A DNA stretch of 64,000 nucleotides from Streptomyces finlayi (GCF_014216315.1 NZ_CP045702.1:3844001-3908000), one strand, 5' to 3'; counted from the first letter of the stretch, positions 10,628 to 19,039 are shown. Made by a program: numbers and translations. Notes: a model not told the origin generated them from the sequence alone.

Positions 10628-12100
10628 TCAGATTTGGGTCAGCGCCCAGATGCCCGCCGCGAAACAGAGCAGAGCGACGAGCAGGACCGGGATCGCCACC
10701 TTCGGGGGCGGTCCCGGACGCGTCTGGCGGGCGGGCGGGCCGTGGTGCGGGGTGGCGGCCGTCGAGATCGGCGCGCCGGGATGCGGAACCTGCGGGTGTT
10801 GGGCGGTGTAAGCACGAGTAGGAGACGGATCGTGCTGCGCCGCGGTGGCGGGGGCCTGGGCGAGATCCGGCGTGGCGGCGGGGAAGGGGGAGCCAGGATG
10901 CGTCTGGAGCGGAGGGTGCGGGATGGTCGCCTGAGCCGGGGGAGGTGGTGGCGTGGTCTGCCGGGGAGGCGGCGCGAGGTGGAAGCTGCCGGTCTCCGAC
11001 ATGGGGGCGGGGACGGGCGTGGGCGTGCCCGGCGGCTGCGCACCGGAAGCCGGGGAGTAGGTCTGCGGGTACGGCTGCTGTGCGTTCGGCTGCTGGGCGG
11101 AGTTCTGCGGGGCCTGTGCGTCCTGCCGGGCGTTCTGGGGCGCAGGCTGCGGAGTTACGGCCTGGAGAGGCGTCTGCGCGGGCGACTGGGCGGCTGTCCG
11201 GGCGGCTGCCTGGCCCCCGGTGAGGGGGCCTGCGGGGCCGAATCCGGCCGGCAGCGGTCCGATCTGGTCGAAGACCTCTACCGGCTCCTCGCCCTCGCCC
11301 GGCTCGGGCAGCATTTCGACTGCCGCCGTGAGGGCCTTGCGCGCGCCCGTGGCCGTCCGGAAGCGGGCCTGCGGGTCGGGTTGCAGCAAACCGGCGAGGA
11401 CCTGCCACAGCGGCTCGGGGATTCCCTGCGGAGCACTGGGAGTGCCGTACGAGGCGAAGTGCTCGACGAGCGCCTGGGAGTCGGGCTTCTTGCCCTGGAG
11501 CAGATAGAGCGCGACGAGCCCGACCGCGAACAGGTCGGCGGGGAAGTCCGGCTCGGCGCCCATCATCTGCTCGGGCGCGAAGTAACCGGGGGTTCCCACG
11601 ACGTAGTTGGTCTCGGTCAGCCGGGGCTCGCCCTTGCGCATCGAGATACCGAAGTCGGAGAGCCGCAGATGCGGCCTGCCGGCCCCGGTGGCCTCCATGA
11701 GGATGTTGGCCGGCTTGATGTCGCGGTGCACGACACCTTCCGCGTGCACCGTGGACAGCCCGGAGAGCAGCTGGTCGAGGAGCATGCAGACGAAGCGCGG
11801 GGGCAACGGGCCGTAGTCGCCGATGACATGGGCCAGCGAACCGCCGCTGACGAGGTCCATGGTGAACAGGACCTTGTCGTCGTCGGCGGCCCAGCTCGCG
11901 GGCGCCAGCACATGGGGGTGCTCGATCCGCAGGGCCTGCTCGCGTACGAAACGCAGCAGCGTGTGAGCATCGCTCTGCTGAAGCACCTTGGCCGCCACAT
12001 AGCGGCGACGGCGGTGGTCCCAGGCACGCCAGACGGCGCCGACCCCACCGCGTCCGATCGGATCGATCAGCTCGTACCGACCAGCGAAGACCTCACCCAT
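10628..12100 (-). CDS. Transmembrane Ser/Thr protein kinase
   Basis: The product is 490 residues and acts by phosphorylating Ser/Thr at the inner face of the membrane. The kinase domain occupies about 8-270, with a glycine-rich loop at 15-21 (GRGGVGA), catalytic K38, HRD at 125-127 and DFG at 149-151. Residues about 280-460 are a long Pro/Gln/Ala-rich linker. One transmembrane helix at about 466-488 lies at the extreme C-terminus, so there is no extracellular sensor domain. Downstream of an HTH gene in the same direction, 72 bases apart, it may be co-transcribed with it. Substrates are unknown. Confidence 0.9.
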   Translation of the reverse strand: MGEVFAGRYELIDPIGRGGVGAVWRAWDHRRRRYVAAKVLQQSDAHTLLRFVREQALRIEHPHVLAPASWAADDDKVLFTMDLVSGGSLAHVIGDYGPLPPRFVCMLLDQLLSGLSTVHAEGVVHRDIKPANILMEATGAGRPHLRLSDFGISMRKGEPRLTETNYVVGTPGYFAPEQMMGAEPDFPADLFAVGLVALYLLQGKKPDSQALVEHFASYGTPSAPQGIPEPLWQVLAGLLQPDPQARFRTATGARKALTAAVEMLPEPGEGEEPVEVFDQIGPLPAGFGPAGPLTGGQAAARTAAQSPAQTPLQAVTPQPAPQNARQDAQAPQNSAQQPNAQQPYPQTYSPASGAQPPGTPTPVPAPMSETGSFHLAPPPRQTTPPPPPAQATIPHPPLQTHPGSPFPAATPDLAQAPATAAQHDPSPTRAYTAQHPQVPHPGAPISTAATPHHGPPARQTRPGPPPKVAIPVLLVALLCFAAGIWALTQI

Positions 12101-12172
12101 TGCGCTGCGTCCGCTCCCAGTTCATTTTCGGCTCGTGCCCGGTTCCAGGGAGTCGTCTCCCGGCCCGGTTGC

Positions 12173-12721
12173 TCAGCTCTGGTGTCCTTCGTAGTGCGCT
12201 ACCGCGTCCGCGGTGCGCCCGGCGCCGTACACCTTGAGGAACTCTGCCAGTTCCGGGTGCGTCGGGGCGAGGGAGTCCGCCGCATCGATGATGTCTCCCG
12301 CCGCGGCGACCGACCGCAGAAGGGACTGGATCTCGCGTACGACACGCCTGACGGTAGGTGCTCCGCCCGTGGTCGAGGTCTGACCGGTGGAGGTCAGGAC
12401 CGACCCGCCCTGTGACTTCTTGATCTCTTCCATCCGGTCGGTCGCCTCTCCCGCACTGAAACTGCCGTCCGCGACCTGGCTGGCCAGTTCCTGAAGGGCC
12501 TGGACCCGCTGTACGACCGCGGGGTTGCCGATCTTGGCGCGCTGGCCGCTCATCAGCTGGGAGAGCATGGGAGCCGACAGCCCGAGCACCGCGGCGAGCC
12601 TGGCCTGGTTCAGGCCGAGATCATCGATCAGCCGACGGAAGAGCGCCCCCAGCGGCTCTCCGTACCAACTGCGCTGAAGCTCTCTGGCTCTCGCCGTCGC
12701 CTCTTGCTGCGCTGCGTCCAT
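12173..12721 (-). CDS. Helix-turn-helix DNA-binding protein
   Basis: The product is 182 residues. A HTH_3-like (Xre/Cro) domain spans about 28-75, with a characteristic helix pair in LNQARLAAVLGLSAPMLSQL. The C-terminal half is helical and polar without a recognised domain. It is the first gene of a minus-strand pair with the kinase and may be its regulator or substrate, which the sequence does not prove. It lies directly upstream of tRNA-Ala on the opposite strand. Confidence 0.8.
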   Translation of the reverse strand: MDAAQQEATARARELQRSWYGEPLGALFRRLIDDLGLNQARLAAVLGLSAPMLSQLMSGQRAKIGNPAVVQRVQALQELASQVADGSFSAGEATDRMEEIKKSQGGSVLTSTGQTSTTGGAPTVRRVVREIQSLLRSVAAAGDIIDAADSLAPTHPELAEFLKVYGAGRTADAVAHYEGHQS

Positions 12722-12892
12722 TTGCGTCTCCCCTTCGCTGCGGCTTCGCTGCTGCGAACCTCGTCGTGCATCTTACGGAGAGGGCTTGCCGACCGGGAGT
12801 CCTAATCCTTTTGCGGGTTTCAGGGGGTCACCCGGTACTCTGTTCTGCGACGGTCGCCGCGACACGGACGTGTTCGGTGCTGTCCCCGTTTC

Positions 12893-12965
12893 GGGGCCTT
12901 AGCTCAGTTGGTAGAGCGCTGCCTTTGCAAGGCAGATGTCAGGAGTTCGAATCTCCTAGGCTCCA
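12893..12965 (+). tRNA. tRNA-Ala (anticodon TGC)
   Basis: The acceptor GGGGCCT pairs with AGGCTCC (one G-T pair). The anticodon stem CTGCC/GGCAG encloses TTTGCAA, with TGC at 12926-12928. CCA is not encoded. This corresponds to the actinobacterial alaT locus and is the attachment site of the adjoining island. Confidence 0.96.
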
Positions 12966-12966
12966 C
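12945..12966 (+). repeat. attL: 22-bp direct repeat within tRNA-Ala 3' end
   Basis: The segment covering the T loop, 3' acceptor strand, discriminator and one further base begins GTTCGAATC and ends GCTCCAC. It recurs identically at 25997-26018, 13,052 bases away. Duplication of a tRNA 3' end is the hallmark of tyrosine-recombinase integration. Confidence 0.85.
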
Positions 12967-12976
12967 ATCGCTACAT

Positions 12977-13014
12977 CCCTCTGACCTGCGGATACGCAGT
13001 CTGGGGGGCTTTTT
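12977..13014 (+). terminator. Terminator after tRNA-Ala
   Basis: CTGACCTGCG and CGCAGTCTGG form an imperfect stem around GATA, extended by a C run against a G run and followed by five T residues. It closely resembles the hairpin at 26025-26069 beyond the right repeat. Confidence 0.75.
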
Positions 13015-13552
13015 GTCCCGATTTTCTGTGTTGATACGTCAACGCGATGGTGTTGACAAGAGGAGGTCAGAGGCCCGAAAGCCGGGTTATCTCGGGGTTT
13101 CCTGCCGGGTCTCGCTCTCCTGTGGTTCTCCTGGGCATAGCCGGGATGCGCGGTGCCCCGGCCGCCAAATGCCTCGTGCGGGGCGACGACCATCACCAGG
13201 TTGGCCAGCATGACCGCGATCAGCGCCAGTCGCGTGGGCGTGCGTGTCAGGTCGAAGAAGTTCGTGAATCAGACGGTGGAGAACCCGGCCCAGGGTGACC
13301 CGATGGTGATCTTGATCGAAACCCGGCTGGGCGAAGAAGTCGTAGGTTTAAGTCCGACACGGGTCGACGGCTCTGCGCACGGGCCATGACTGGTTGGCTG
13401 GGGAGCCTCATGGGTCACTGCCCCCGTATCGACGGCACACAACGGGCCGACACCGGCCCGAACGTCGAGCCTGGAGTGCCGGGCGCGAACACCAGGAGCA
13501 GAACAAGGCCGTGCCCCGAACGGGCGGCTCTTATGCTTCCGCAGCTGACCGT
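13015..13552. other. Left end of island, no supportable gene
   Basis: Only short, uninformative frames are present. The 16-base GTGTTGATACGTCAAC at 13028-13043 recurs at 25874-25889 near the other end. On the minus strand around 13240-13140 a frame reads TPTRLALIAVMLANLVMVV, a membrane-like tail that may be a degraded gene end, but I cannot identify it. Codon use is irregular and the region looks like decayed mobile-element DNA. Confidence 0.5.
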
Positions 13553-13854
13553 CAGGGTGGCAACCTCGCGGTCGGGCAGGGCGTCGACGCGTTTCCCGGT
13601 CTCGGCGTCGATGACGATCGTGGCATAGCGGTGGCGGCGGCGTAGGGGGAAGTCGTCGACCCCGACCACCCGCGCGGTTCTTTGATTAGCCAGCCCCTGT
13701 CCGCCATTCGAGCCGCCTTCGACCGGACGCCCTCGATCTTCGCCGGCACCCGCTCCAGACCGAGCGCCGAAGCGATCTCCCCGCAGGGCAACGCCGTCTC
13801 CGAAGCGGCCAGGACCTTGACGATCTGCTGATAGTCCGGCGAAAGCGCCGACAC
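13553..13854 (-). pseudogene. Relic of an ISL3-family transposase and associated HTH-like domain
   Basis: On the minus strand, 13674-13553 reads RVVGVDDFPLRRRHRYAT and continues into VIDAETGKRVDALPDREVATL. This is the start of the catalytic core of ISL3 transposases, where the first aspartates lie in GVDDFA. It then degenerates without the rest of the enzyme. Upstream and in a different frame, 13854-13675 encodes an about 60-residue winged-helix-like segment ending in DRGWL, of a type often found beside Streptomyces insertion sequences. The frame change between the two and the missing remainder show a dead remnant. Confidence 0.7.
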
Positions 13855-14058
13855 CTCGTGTTCCGCCGGGGGTTGCGGCCGGTGTCCACGCTGTGCGCCA
13901 TCTTCCCGAGTGGGGCGCTGACGCGCTGGTCGCCAGGGCCGCCCCTGAGGCGTACGAAGGACACCGAGTGCCCTTCGTCGACCTCAATCGCTGAGGCCGA
14001 TAGCGCGCCCCTCGGGAGGTGGGCCGGGAGCGCGGTGGCGTAGTCGAACCTGTGGCCG

Positions 14059-14640
14059 TTACAGGTGGGACGCGATGGCCGGCATGAGGTCCTGGAAGGT
14101 GCGGCCGTCGGCCGGGCTGCCGATGGCCGTCATCTGCCAGCCGGTGCCGTTCCGTTGTACCTTGGCCATGATCTGGGCGGTGTGTCGGCCGCCGCCGGTG
14201 AGGGTGTAGCGGGCGAGTTCCTGGCCGTTGGTTTCGTCCAGGAGGCGGCAGAAGGCATTGTCGACCTCCTCGAAGGTCTGGCCGGTGAAGGAGTTCACCG
14301 TGAAGACGATCTGGTCGATGTGGGCGGGGACGCGTTGCAGGTCCACGACGATCGACTCGTCGTCGCCGCCCTGGCCCGCGCCGCCGACGCGGTTGTCGCC
14401 GGTGTGGCGTACGGATCCGTCGTCGCTCACCAGGTGCTGGAAGAAGACGACATCCCCCGGCTGCTTGTCGGCGAAGAGCACCGCCGAGGCGTCCAGGTCG
14501 ATCTCGCGGGCCGTGAGCTTGGCGAGAAATCCCTTGCGGGGTGCGGACTTCCAGCCCAGTCCCATCCGTACGACGCTCAGCGCGCCGCCGTCGGACTTGC
14601 TGAGGCTGATCTGCTGGCCCTTGGTCAGGTTTACGGACAT
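14059..14640 (-). CDS. terD: TerD family stress protein (copy 1)
   Basis: The product is 193 residues and contains one TerD domain throughout. The conserved start is VNLTKGQQISLSK, with GLGWK at about 28-32, the acidic DLDASA near residue 48 that contributes to calcium binding in this family, and HTGDN in the middle. TerD proteins are cytoplasmic Ca-binding factors linked to tellurite, phage and oxidative stress resistance. The exact biochemical role is unresolved. It is the third gene of a probable minus-strand operon (terD copy 2, tatA-like, this gene) headed by the operator box at 15715. It is about 40% identical by eye to copy 2. Confidence 0.9.
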   Translation of the reverse strand: MSVNLTKGQQISLSKSDGGALSVVRMGLGWKSAPRKGFLAKLTAREIDLDASAVLFADKQPGDVVFFQHLVSDDGSVRHTGDNRVGGAGQGGDDESIVVDLQRVPAHIDQIVFTVNSFTGQTFEEVDNAFCRLLDETNGQELARYTLTGGGRHTAQIMAKVQRNGTGWQMTAIGSPADGRTFQDLMPAIASHL

Positions 14641-14720
14641 GTGCTGCCTCTTCGTTCGGGTCGGGTGAGCGGCGCGCTGTCGGCCGGGGGAGGGCCTCGT
14701 GCCTTCGGTAGCGCGCGAAG

Positions 14721-14981
14721 TCAGGTGCGCGCGGGCCCGCTGCCGGTGCCGCCGCCCGGCCGCTCGCCGGCACTGTTGCCGGGTTGCGCCCGGATGATGC
14801 GCGGGGCCGGCTGCTGTGGGTCGGCCGCGGCGGCCTCGGTCTTCATCGCTTTGGTCTCACTCTTCAGGATGCGAGCCGCCTTGCCCACGTTGCGGGCCAG
14901 CTCCGGAAGCTTCTTGGCACCGAAGAAGACAAGGACCACGATCAGGAGTATCGCGAGCTCGCTGAGTCCGAACATTGGCAT
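14721..14981 (-). CDS. tatA: TatA/E-like twin-arginine translocase pore protein
   Basis: The product is 86 residues from the ATG at 14981; a second in-frame ATG at 14975 gives MFGLSELAI and is equally possible. A single N-terminal helix is followed by the FGAKKLPELARNVGKA amphipathic hinge helix and a polar Pro/Gly tail, the canonical TatA layout. TatA oligomers form the membrane passage for folded Tat substrates. No tatB or tatC is nearby, so it would have to work with the housekeeping TatC, or has been recruited to another purpose. Its place between two terD genes is unusual. Confidence 0.85.
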   Translation of the reverse strand: MPMFGLSELAILLIVVLVFFGAKKLPELARNVGKAARILKSETKAMKTEAAAADPQQPAPRIIRAQPGNSAGERPGGGTGSGPART

Positions 14982-15062
14982 CCGCTCTCTTGAAGTGGCC
15001 GTGGAGGACGGGGCGGGCACGGGGCGCCGAACGCGGTCCGCACCCCGTGCGGCAGTGGCAGG

Positions 15063-15638
15063 TCAGACGTTGACGCCGAAGTCTTTGGCGATGCCGGACA
15101 GTCCGTTGGCGTAACCCTGTCCGACCGCGCGGAACTTCCACTCCGCTCCGTTGCGGTAGAGCTCGCCGAAGACCATCGCGGTCTCGGTGGCGGCGTCCTC
15201 GGACAGGTCGTAGCGGGCGAGTTCGGCGCCGCCTGCCTGGTTGACCACACGGATGAAGGCGTTGCGTACCTGGCCGAAGCTGTGACCGCGGTTCTCGGCG
15301 TCGTGGATGGAGACCGGGAAGACGATCTTCGATACGTCGGCGGGGACGGCGGCCAGGTTGACCTTGATGACCTCGTCGTCGCCCTCGCCCTCACCGGTGA
15401 GGTTGTCGCCGGTGTGCTCGACCGAGCCGTCCGGGCTGGTGAGGTTGTTGAAGAAGACGAAGTGCTGGTCGGAGGCGACTTTCCCGGCTTCGTTGACCAG
15501 CAGGGCGCTGGCGTCGAGGTCGTAGTCGGTGCCGGTGGTCGTGCGGACGTCCCAGCCCAGACCGACCAGTACGGCGGTCAGGCCCGGGGCCTCCTTGCTG
15601 AGCGATACGTTGCCGCCCTTGGCCAGGCTCACACCCAT
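15063..15638 (-). CDS. terD: TerD family stress protein (copy 2)
   Basis: The product is 191 residues with the full TerD domain: GVSLAKGGNVSLSKEA start, VGLGWDVR, YDLDASALL near residue 40, and HTGDNLTGEGEGDDE, which supplies acidic Ca-binding residues. This copy is closer to canonical TerD than copy 1. It is the first gene of the operon, starting 77 bases downstream of the perfect inverted repeat at 15715-15730. That repeat is the likely site of repression by the island's BlaI-like protein. Confidence 0.93.
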   Translation of the reverse strand: MGVSLAKGGNVSLSKEAPGLTAVLVGLGWDVRTTTGTDYDLDASALLVNEAGKVASDQHFVFFNNLTSPDGSVEHTGDNLTGEGEGDDEVIKVNLAAVPADVSKIVFPVSIHDAENRGHSFGQVRNAFIRVVNQAGGAELARYDLSEDAATETAMVFGELYRNGAEWKFRAVGQGYANGLSGIAKDFGVNV

Positions 15639-15714
15639 GTCGTACCCCTATCCCGCGTATATCGCGTGTGGAGGAGCCGGGTCCGTTGCCCGGCTTCCCA
15701 GTGACAGCCATAAA

Positions 15715-15730
15715 TCTACAGGACTGTAGA
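15715..15730. promoter_or_regulatory. BlaI-type operator box A (terD operon)
   Basis: TCTACAGGACTGTAGA is a perfect 7+2+7 inverted repeat. BlaI/MecI/CopY repressors bind TACA-N-TGTA dyads. The same motif recurs before the other units of this island, which supports a shared regulator. Confidence 0.65.
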
Positions 15731-15797
15731 AATGAATGGGGCTTGTCAGGGCGGGCGCATCGGTATCGGCTCGAAGTGGGTGTTCAGGCCCGGGCGG

Positions 15798-16524
15798 TCA
15801 GAGGTGCAGGCCGGTGTAGGCGGGGCCGACGGTCAGGGTGACCGCGCCCGGTGTGGAGTTCTGGTCGGCTTCGGGGGTGGCCGGGGTCCTGAGCCGGGCG
15901 GCCAGGGCGCGGGCCTGTTTTTCGAGGCCGGGCGGGTAGGTCACGGTGGTTGCACCGGCGCGCCGGCGCGTTGTCGGTGCTCGTGACCGTGTAGCCGGCC
16001 GGGCGCAGCTGTTCGGCGGCTTCGCCTGCCGGCCGCTGGTGTCCGTGCCGTTGAGGATCTGGATCCTGACGGCGTGGGCCGGGGTGCGCGGTGACGCGGT
16101 GAGTTCGGCCTTGTCGATTGCCCGGTCGTTGGCCAGATCGGTGAACAGGTCCTGTGCCTGCGGGCACTGCCTGGAGATGTTGGCCCTGTCGGTCGGGATG
16201 TCGACTCATGGTGTCCAGGTCCTTGCCGTACTTCGCGTTCGCACCGTCGCGGCTGTCCGACCCGACGACCAGGATGTTCTTCGCGCCGGGGCTGAGATTG
16301 ACCGGACTGTCGCCCCCGATCTGGTTGTCGACGTCCGTCGCGTGGATGTTGCCGCCCAGTCGCTGGTACAGCCATGCCCCTGTCCCGCTCGCACCGACGA
16401 GCAGGACGACGAGAATGCTGTCGGCCCAGGTCAGGAACCAGCCTCGCCAGGTCAGCCGGGCCTTTCGGGCTTTCGCGCGGTGATCTCCCCGCCGCCGGGC
16501 GCCGGGCCCGTGCTGTCTCGCCAT
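15798..16524 (-). pseudogene. Broken LytR-CpsA-Psr (LCP) family gene
   Basis: From the ATG at 16524 the frame encodes a basic N-terminus, a transmembrane helix and the LCP entry motif ILVVGSDSRDG up to KDLDTM. The central catalytic part of an LCP phosphotransferase, about 200 residues, is then missing. The sequence resumes in another frame as ISRQCPQAQDLFTDLAND and, after a further frame change, as the C-terminal LytR_C-type domain (IQILNGTDTSG, TVTYPPGLEKQARALAARL). LCP enzymes attach polymers to peptidoglycan. This copy cannot. Confidence 0.75.
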
Positions 16525-16626
16525 ACCGCTGACCTGCACCACCCGGCCCGCGGGCCCTGTCGTCCTGCGCACCGCCGTACCGCCCGGCCCCCGGCCCCGT
16601 TGAATCCGTGAAGGCGGAACCTGGAA

Positions 16627-16642
16627 TCTACAGTGGAGTAGA
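16627..16642. promoter_or_regulatory. BlaI-type operator box B (LCP relic / BlaI divergent region)
   Basis: TCTACAGTGGAGTAGA is an imperfect dyad of the same spacing as the other boxes. It lies 103 bases before the LCP relic on one strand and 189 bases before the BlaI-like gene on the other, so it could serve autoregulation. Confidence 0.5.
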
Positions 16643-16830
16643 AGATAGTGGACGCGGGCGGAGGGGACGGCTGATGTCCAACGTCGCTGCCCAGGCCGCC
16701 CTTGTGTGGTCGCGTACAAGGCAGCCGCACCAACACCGGTCGAACGGAGTCGGGCGGCCGGGCTATCAGTCAGTACGATGAACCGCTCCCGTAGCGTTAC
16801 GCGCGGGCCACGAAGCGGGAGGGAGACGAC

Positions 16831-17235
16831 ATGACGGACCAGAACCAGGACGGTGCCGGCCGGCATCCTCGCCGCCGCGGCCAGGGAGAACTGGAAGCAC
16901 AGGTGCTGGCGGCGCTGCGACAGGCACCGGGGCCGGTGAACGCCGCCTGGGTGCAGGAACGGCTCGTCGGCGATCTCGCGTACACCACCGTGATCACCAT
17001 TCTGACGCGCCTGCACGCCAAGGGAACGGTCGCCCGGGAGCGGACCGGCCGGTCCTTCGCCTGGACGCCGACTGCGGACGATGCTGGGCTCGCCGCCTTG
17101 CGGATGCGGAAGGTGCTGGACGGGGAGGCGGATCGTGAGGCCGTCCTGGCCAGCTTCGTGACCGCCCTTCCTCCGGGGGACGAGCAGCTTTTGCGCGGCC
17201 TACTGGCCCAGACGACCCACGAAGCGGAAGACTGA
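16831..17235 (+). CDS. BlaI/MecI/CopY family transcriptional repressor
   Basis: The product is 134 residues. The winged-helix domain (about 18-85) includes GELEAQVLAALRQAPGPVNA and TVITILTRLHAKGTVARER, which match the BlaI recognition region. The C-terminal helices, used for dimerisation and usually cleaved or released on induction, follow. The start ATG lies after GGGAGGGAG. It is followed four bases later by an M56 membrane metalloprotease, the standard repressor and sensor-protease pairing. No beta-lactamase is present. The repeated TCTACA/TGTAGA dyads suggest that the Ter and transport genes are its targets. Confidence 0.9.
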   Translation: MTDQNQDGAGRHPRRRGQGELEAQVLAALRQAPGPVNAAWVQERLVGDLAYTTVITILTRLHAKGTVARERTGRSFAWTPTADDAGLAALRMRKVLDGEADREAVLASFVTALPPGDEQLLRGLLAQTTHEAED

Positions 17236-17239
17236 CCTC

Positions 17240-18172
17240 ATGGGGGTCTTCGTCTTCCTGCCGCTCGTACTGCCCTTAAGCGCATGGCCGATCGCACGCC
17301 TGGCCGAGCAACACCTTCATCCGCGCGCCGCCACCCTGCTGCTGACAGTGGTCGCCGCTGTGCTCGCGGTGTGCAGCACCCTGTGCCTGGCGCTGCTGAT
17401 GGTCGTCGGTACCGCGCAGCTGCCCGGCAACCCACTGCCGGACGGCTGGTCGGACCCGGAGGTGCGCGTGGCGGTGCCGTACGACGAGGTGGCGGGCAGG
17501 GTGGCCATCCCGGCCCTGATCGCCGTGCTCATCTCGTGTACCAGGACGGGGTGGCGGCATCACCGCGTACGCCGCCGCGCCGGACGGGCGCTGGGGGGAC
17601 TGCCCGCGACGTCGGTGGCGGTACTGCGGGACGAGACGCCGTACGCGTACGCCCTGCCTGGTGGGCGCCGCGACCGGGTCGTGGTGACGACCGGCATGCT
17701 GGCCGGTCTGAACGCACCGGAGCGCCGGGCCCTGTTCGCCCATGAGCGTGCCCACCTGTCCGGCCGTCACCACCGCTTCCTGCTGGCCGTGCAGCTCGCC
17801 GCGCGGGCCAACCCGTTCCTGCGGCCGCTGCGTACCGCCGTGATCTACACCGCCGAGCGGTGGGCGGACGAGGACGCGGCTGCGGTGGTCGGCAACCGGC
17901 GCGTCGTGGCACGGGCGATCGGCAAGGCCGCGCTGGTCTCACGCGGCGCGCCCATCGCCACCCTCGCGGGGTTCGCGGCCGCCGGGCCGGTGCCGCGCCG
18001 GGTGGCCGCCCTGCTGGGGCCGGCCCCCGTCGCACGCGTCTGGCCGTCCGTATTCACCACGGTGGGACTGGCGGCCTGGGGTGCGGCGGCGGGCACCACG
18101 GTCTCGGCGCTCTCCTCCGCGAACGCAGCCGTCACCTTGTTCTTCATCCTGCACGCGGCCACACCGATGTAG
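17240..18172 (+). CDS. M56 family membrane metallopeptidase (BlaR1-like sensor protease)
   Basis: The product is 310 residues. Two N-terminal membrane helices (about 1-20 and 33-56), a third at about 88-100, and a C-terminal hydrophobic stretch flank a cytoplasmic zinc-protease domain. The active-site helix HERAH is at residues 168-172. Unlike BlaR1 it has no C-terminal penicillin-binding sensor domain. In this family the protease inactivates the partner BlaI repressor after a membrane signal. The gene is 4 bases behind blaI-like and must be co-transcribed. The signal is unknown. Confidence 0.88.
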   Translation: MGVFVFLPLVLPLSAWPIARLAEQHLHPRAATLLLTVVAAVLAVCSTLCLALLMVVGTAQLPGNPLPDGWSDPEVRVAVPYDEVAGRVAIPALIAVLISCTRTGWRHHRVRRRAGRALGGLPATSVAVLRDETPYAYALPGGRRDRVVVTTGMLAGLNAPERRALFAHERAHLSGRHHRFLLAVQLAARANPFLRPLRTAVIYTAERWADEDAAAVVGNRRVVARAIGKAALVSRGAPIATLAGFAAAGPVPRRVAALLGPAPVARVWPSVFTTVGLAAWGAAAGTTVSALSSANAAVTLFFILHAATPM

Positions 18173-18207
18173 ACGGCCTCAGTGCCGACGGGGGGCCTGC
18201 CGCCTGA

Positions 18208-18471
18208 TCAGCGGCGGGCCTTGAAGCGTTCGAGCGCGGTCACGCCCACGGCGGCGAGCGCGATCTGGATGACCCATTCGATCCAGTCGACGCCCTTGGT
18301 GTCCGCGACGCCGAGACCAGCCGCGATGCCGGTGCCGACGAAGGCCGCGGCGATGCCGACGCCGATCGTCCACAGGACGCCGATGCGCCGGCGCCCCGGC
18401 AGGACGAGCCGGCCGAGTACGCCGATGACGATGCCGATCACGATCGCGCTGATGATGCCGGAGATCTCCAT
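18208..18471 (-). CDS. GlsB/YeaQ/YmgE family small membrane protein
   Basis: The product is 87 residues from ATG 18471, with a GTG three bases earlier as an alternative; GAGAAGGGA precedes both. It consists of about three hydrophobic helices with glycine zippers (IVIGIVIGVLGRLVLPG, VGIAAAFVGTGIAAG), typical of the transglycosylase-associated or GlsB family, which is induced by envelope stress. It lies 112 bases downstream of terB and probably shares its operon and box C. Confidence 0.85.
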   Translation of the reverse strand: MEISGIISAIVIGIVIGVLGRLVLPGRRRIGVLWTIGVGIAAAFVGTGIAAGLGVADTKGVDWIEWVIQIALAAVGVTALERFKARR

Positions 18472-18583
18472 CACTGTCCCTTCTCGCTACGTCTTGTGCT
18501 GTGCGGATGCCCGCGGCGGACGTGACCACGCGTAGGGCGGTGCTGTGGCAGAAAGTGGCCGAGCCCCGCCCGGACGCGGGGGG

Positions 18584-19039
18584 TTACAGGTCGAACTCGT
18601 GCGGCGGCAGGTCGAGAGTGAAGCACGCCTCGCGTACGACGGCCTGCTCGTCCTTGTCGAAGTCGCCGTCCGCTCCGCCGATGACGATGCCGATCTGGAT
18701 GACGGCGCGTGCCTCGGCGGGCTTCTTCTTCGCCTTGGCGATCTCCTGCATCACGCTGACCTTGCCGAAGGCGAAGTCGGCGGTGAGCTTGTTCAGGTTC
18801 TCGTCGAAGCGGCGCCGGAGGTCGTCGGCAGGAAAGTTCTGCAACACCTCGTTGGTGGCGATGAGCTGGGCGACGCGCTGCCGCTCGGATGCGTCGACGG
18901 TACCGTCGGCGGCGGCCACGAGGGCGCACATCGCCATGCTCGCGTCGCGGAAAGAGCCGCTCTTGAGGTCGTTCTTCTTCGCCATGAGCTGGGTCTGCAT
19001 CGTCGATGCGGATTCCTTGAGGCGGTCCCAAAGGGCCAT
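18584..19039 (-). CDS. terB: TerB family tellurite-resistance protein
   Basis: The product is 151 residues when started at ATG 19039, the same length as enterobacterial TerB; upstream codons in the frame lack homology. The all-helical TerB domain spans nearly the whole protein, with two acidic metal-binding segments, AAADGTVDASE and GGADGDFDKDE. TerB is a cytoplasmic or membrane-associated partner of TerC and TerD proteins. TerC is absent here. The 20-bp palindrome at 19099-19118 lies 60 bases upstream. Confidence 0.93.
   Translation of the reverse strand: MALWDRLKESASTMQTQLMAKKNDLKSGSFRDASMAMCALVAAADGTVDASERQRVAQLIATNEVLQNFPADDLRRRFDENLNKLTADFAFGKVSVMQEIAKAKKKPAEARAVIQIGIVIGGADGDFDKDEQAVVREACFTLDLPPHEFDL

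Noticed and set aside
12893..12965. Disrupted tRNA-Ala because of the island
   Set aside because: The left copy keeps a full cloverleaf and is functional. Only the right copy is a fragment.
16831..18172. A beta-lactam resistance operon (blaI-blaR1)
   Set aside because: The protease has no penicillin-binding sensor domain and no beta-lactamase gene is present. Only the regulatory pairing is shared.
14059..19039. A complete tellurite-resistance (terZABCDE) operon
   Set aside because: Only TerD and TerB types are found. TerC, TerA, TerZ and TerE are absent, so resistance itself cannot be claimed.
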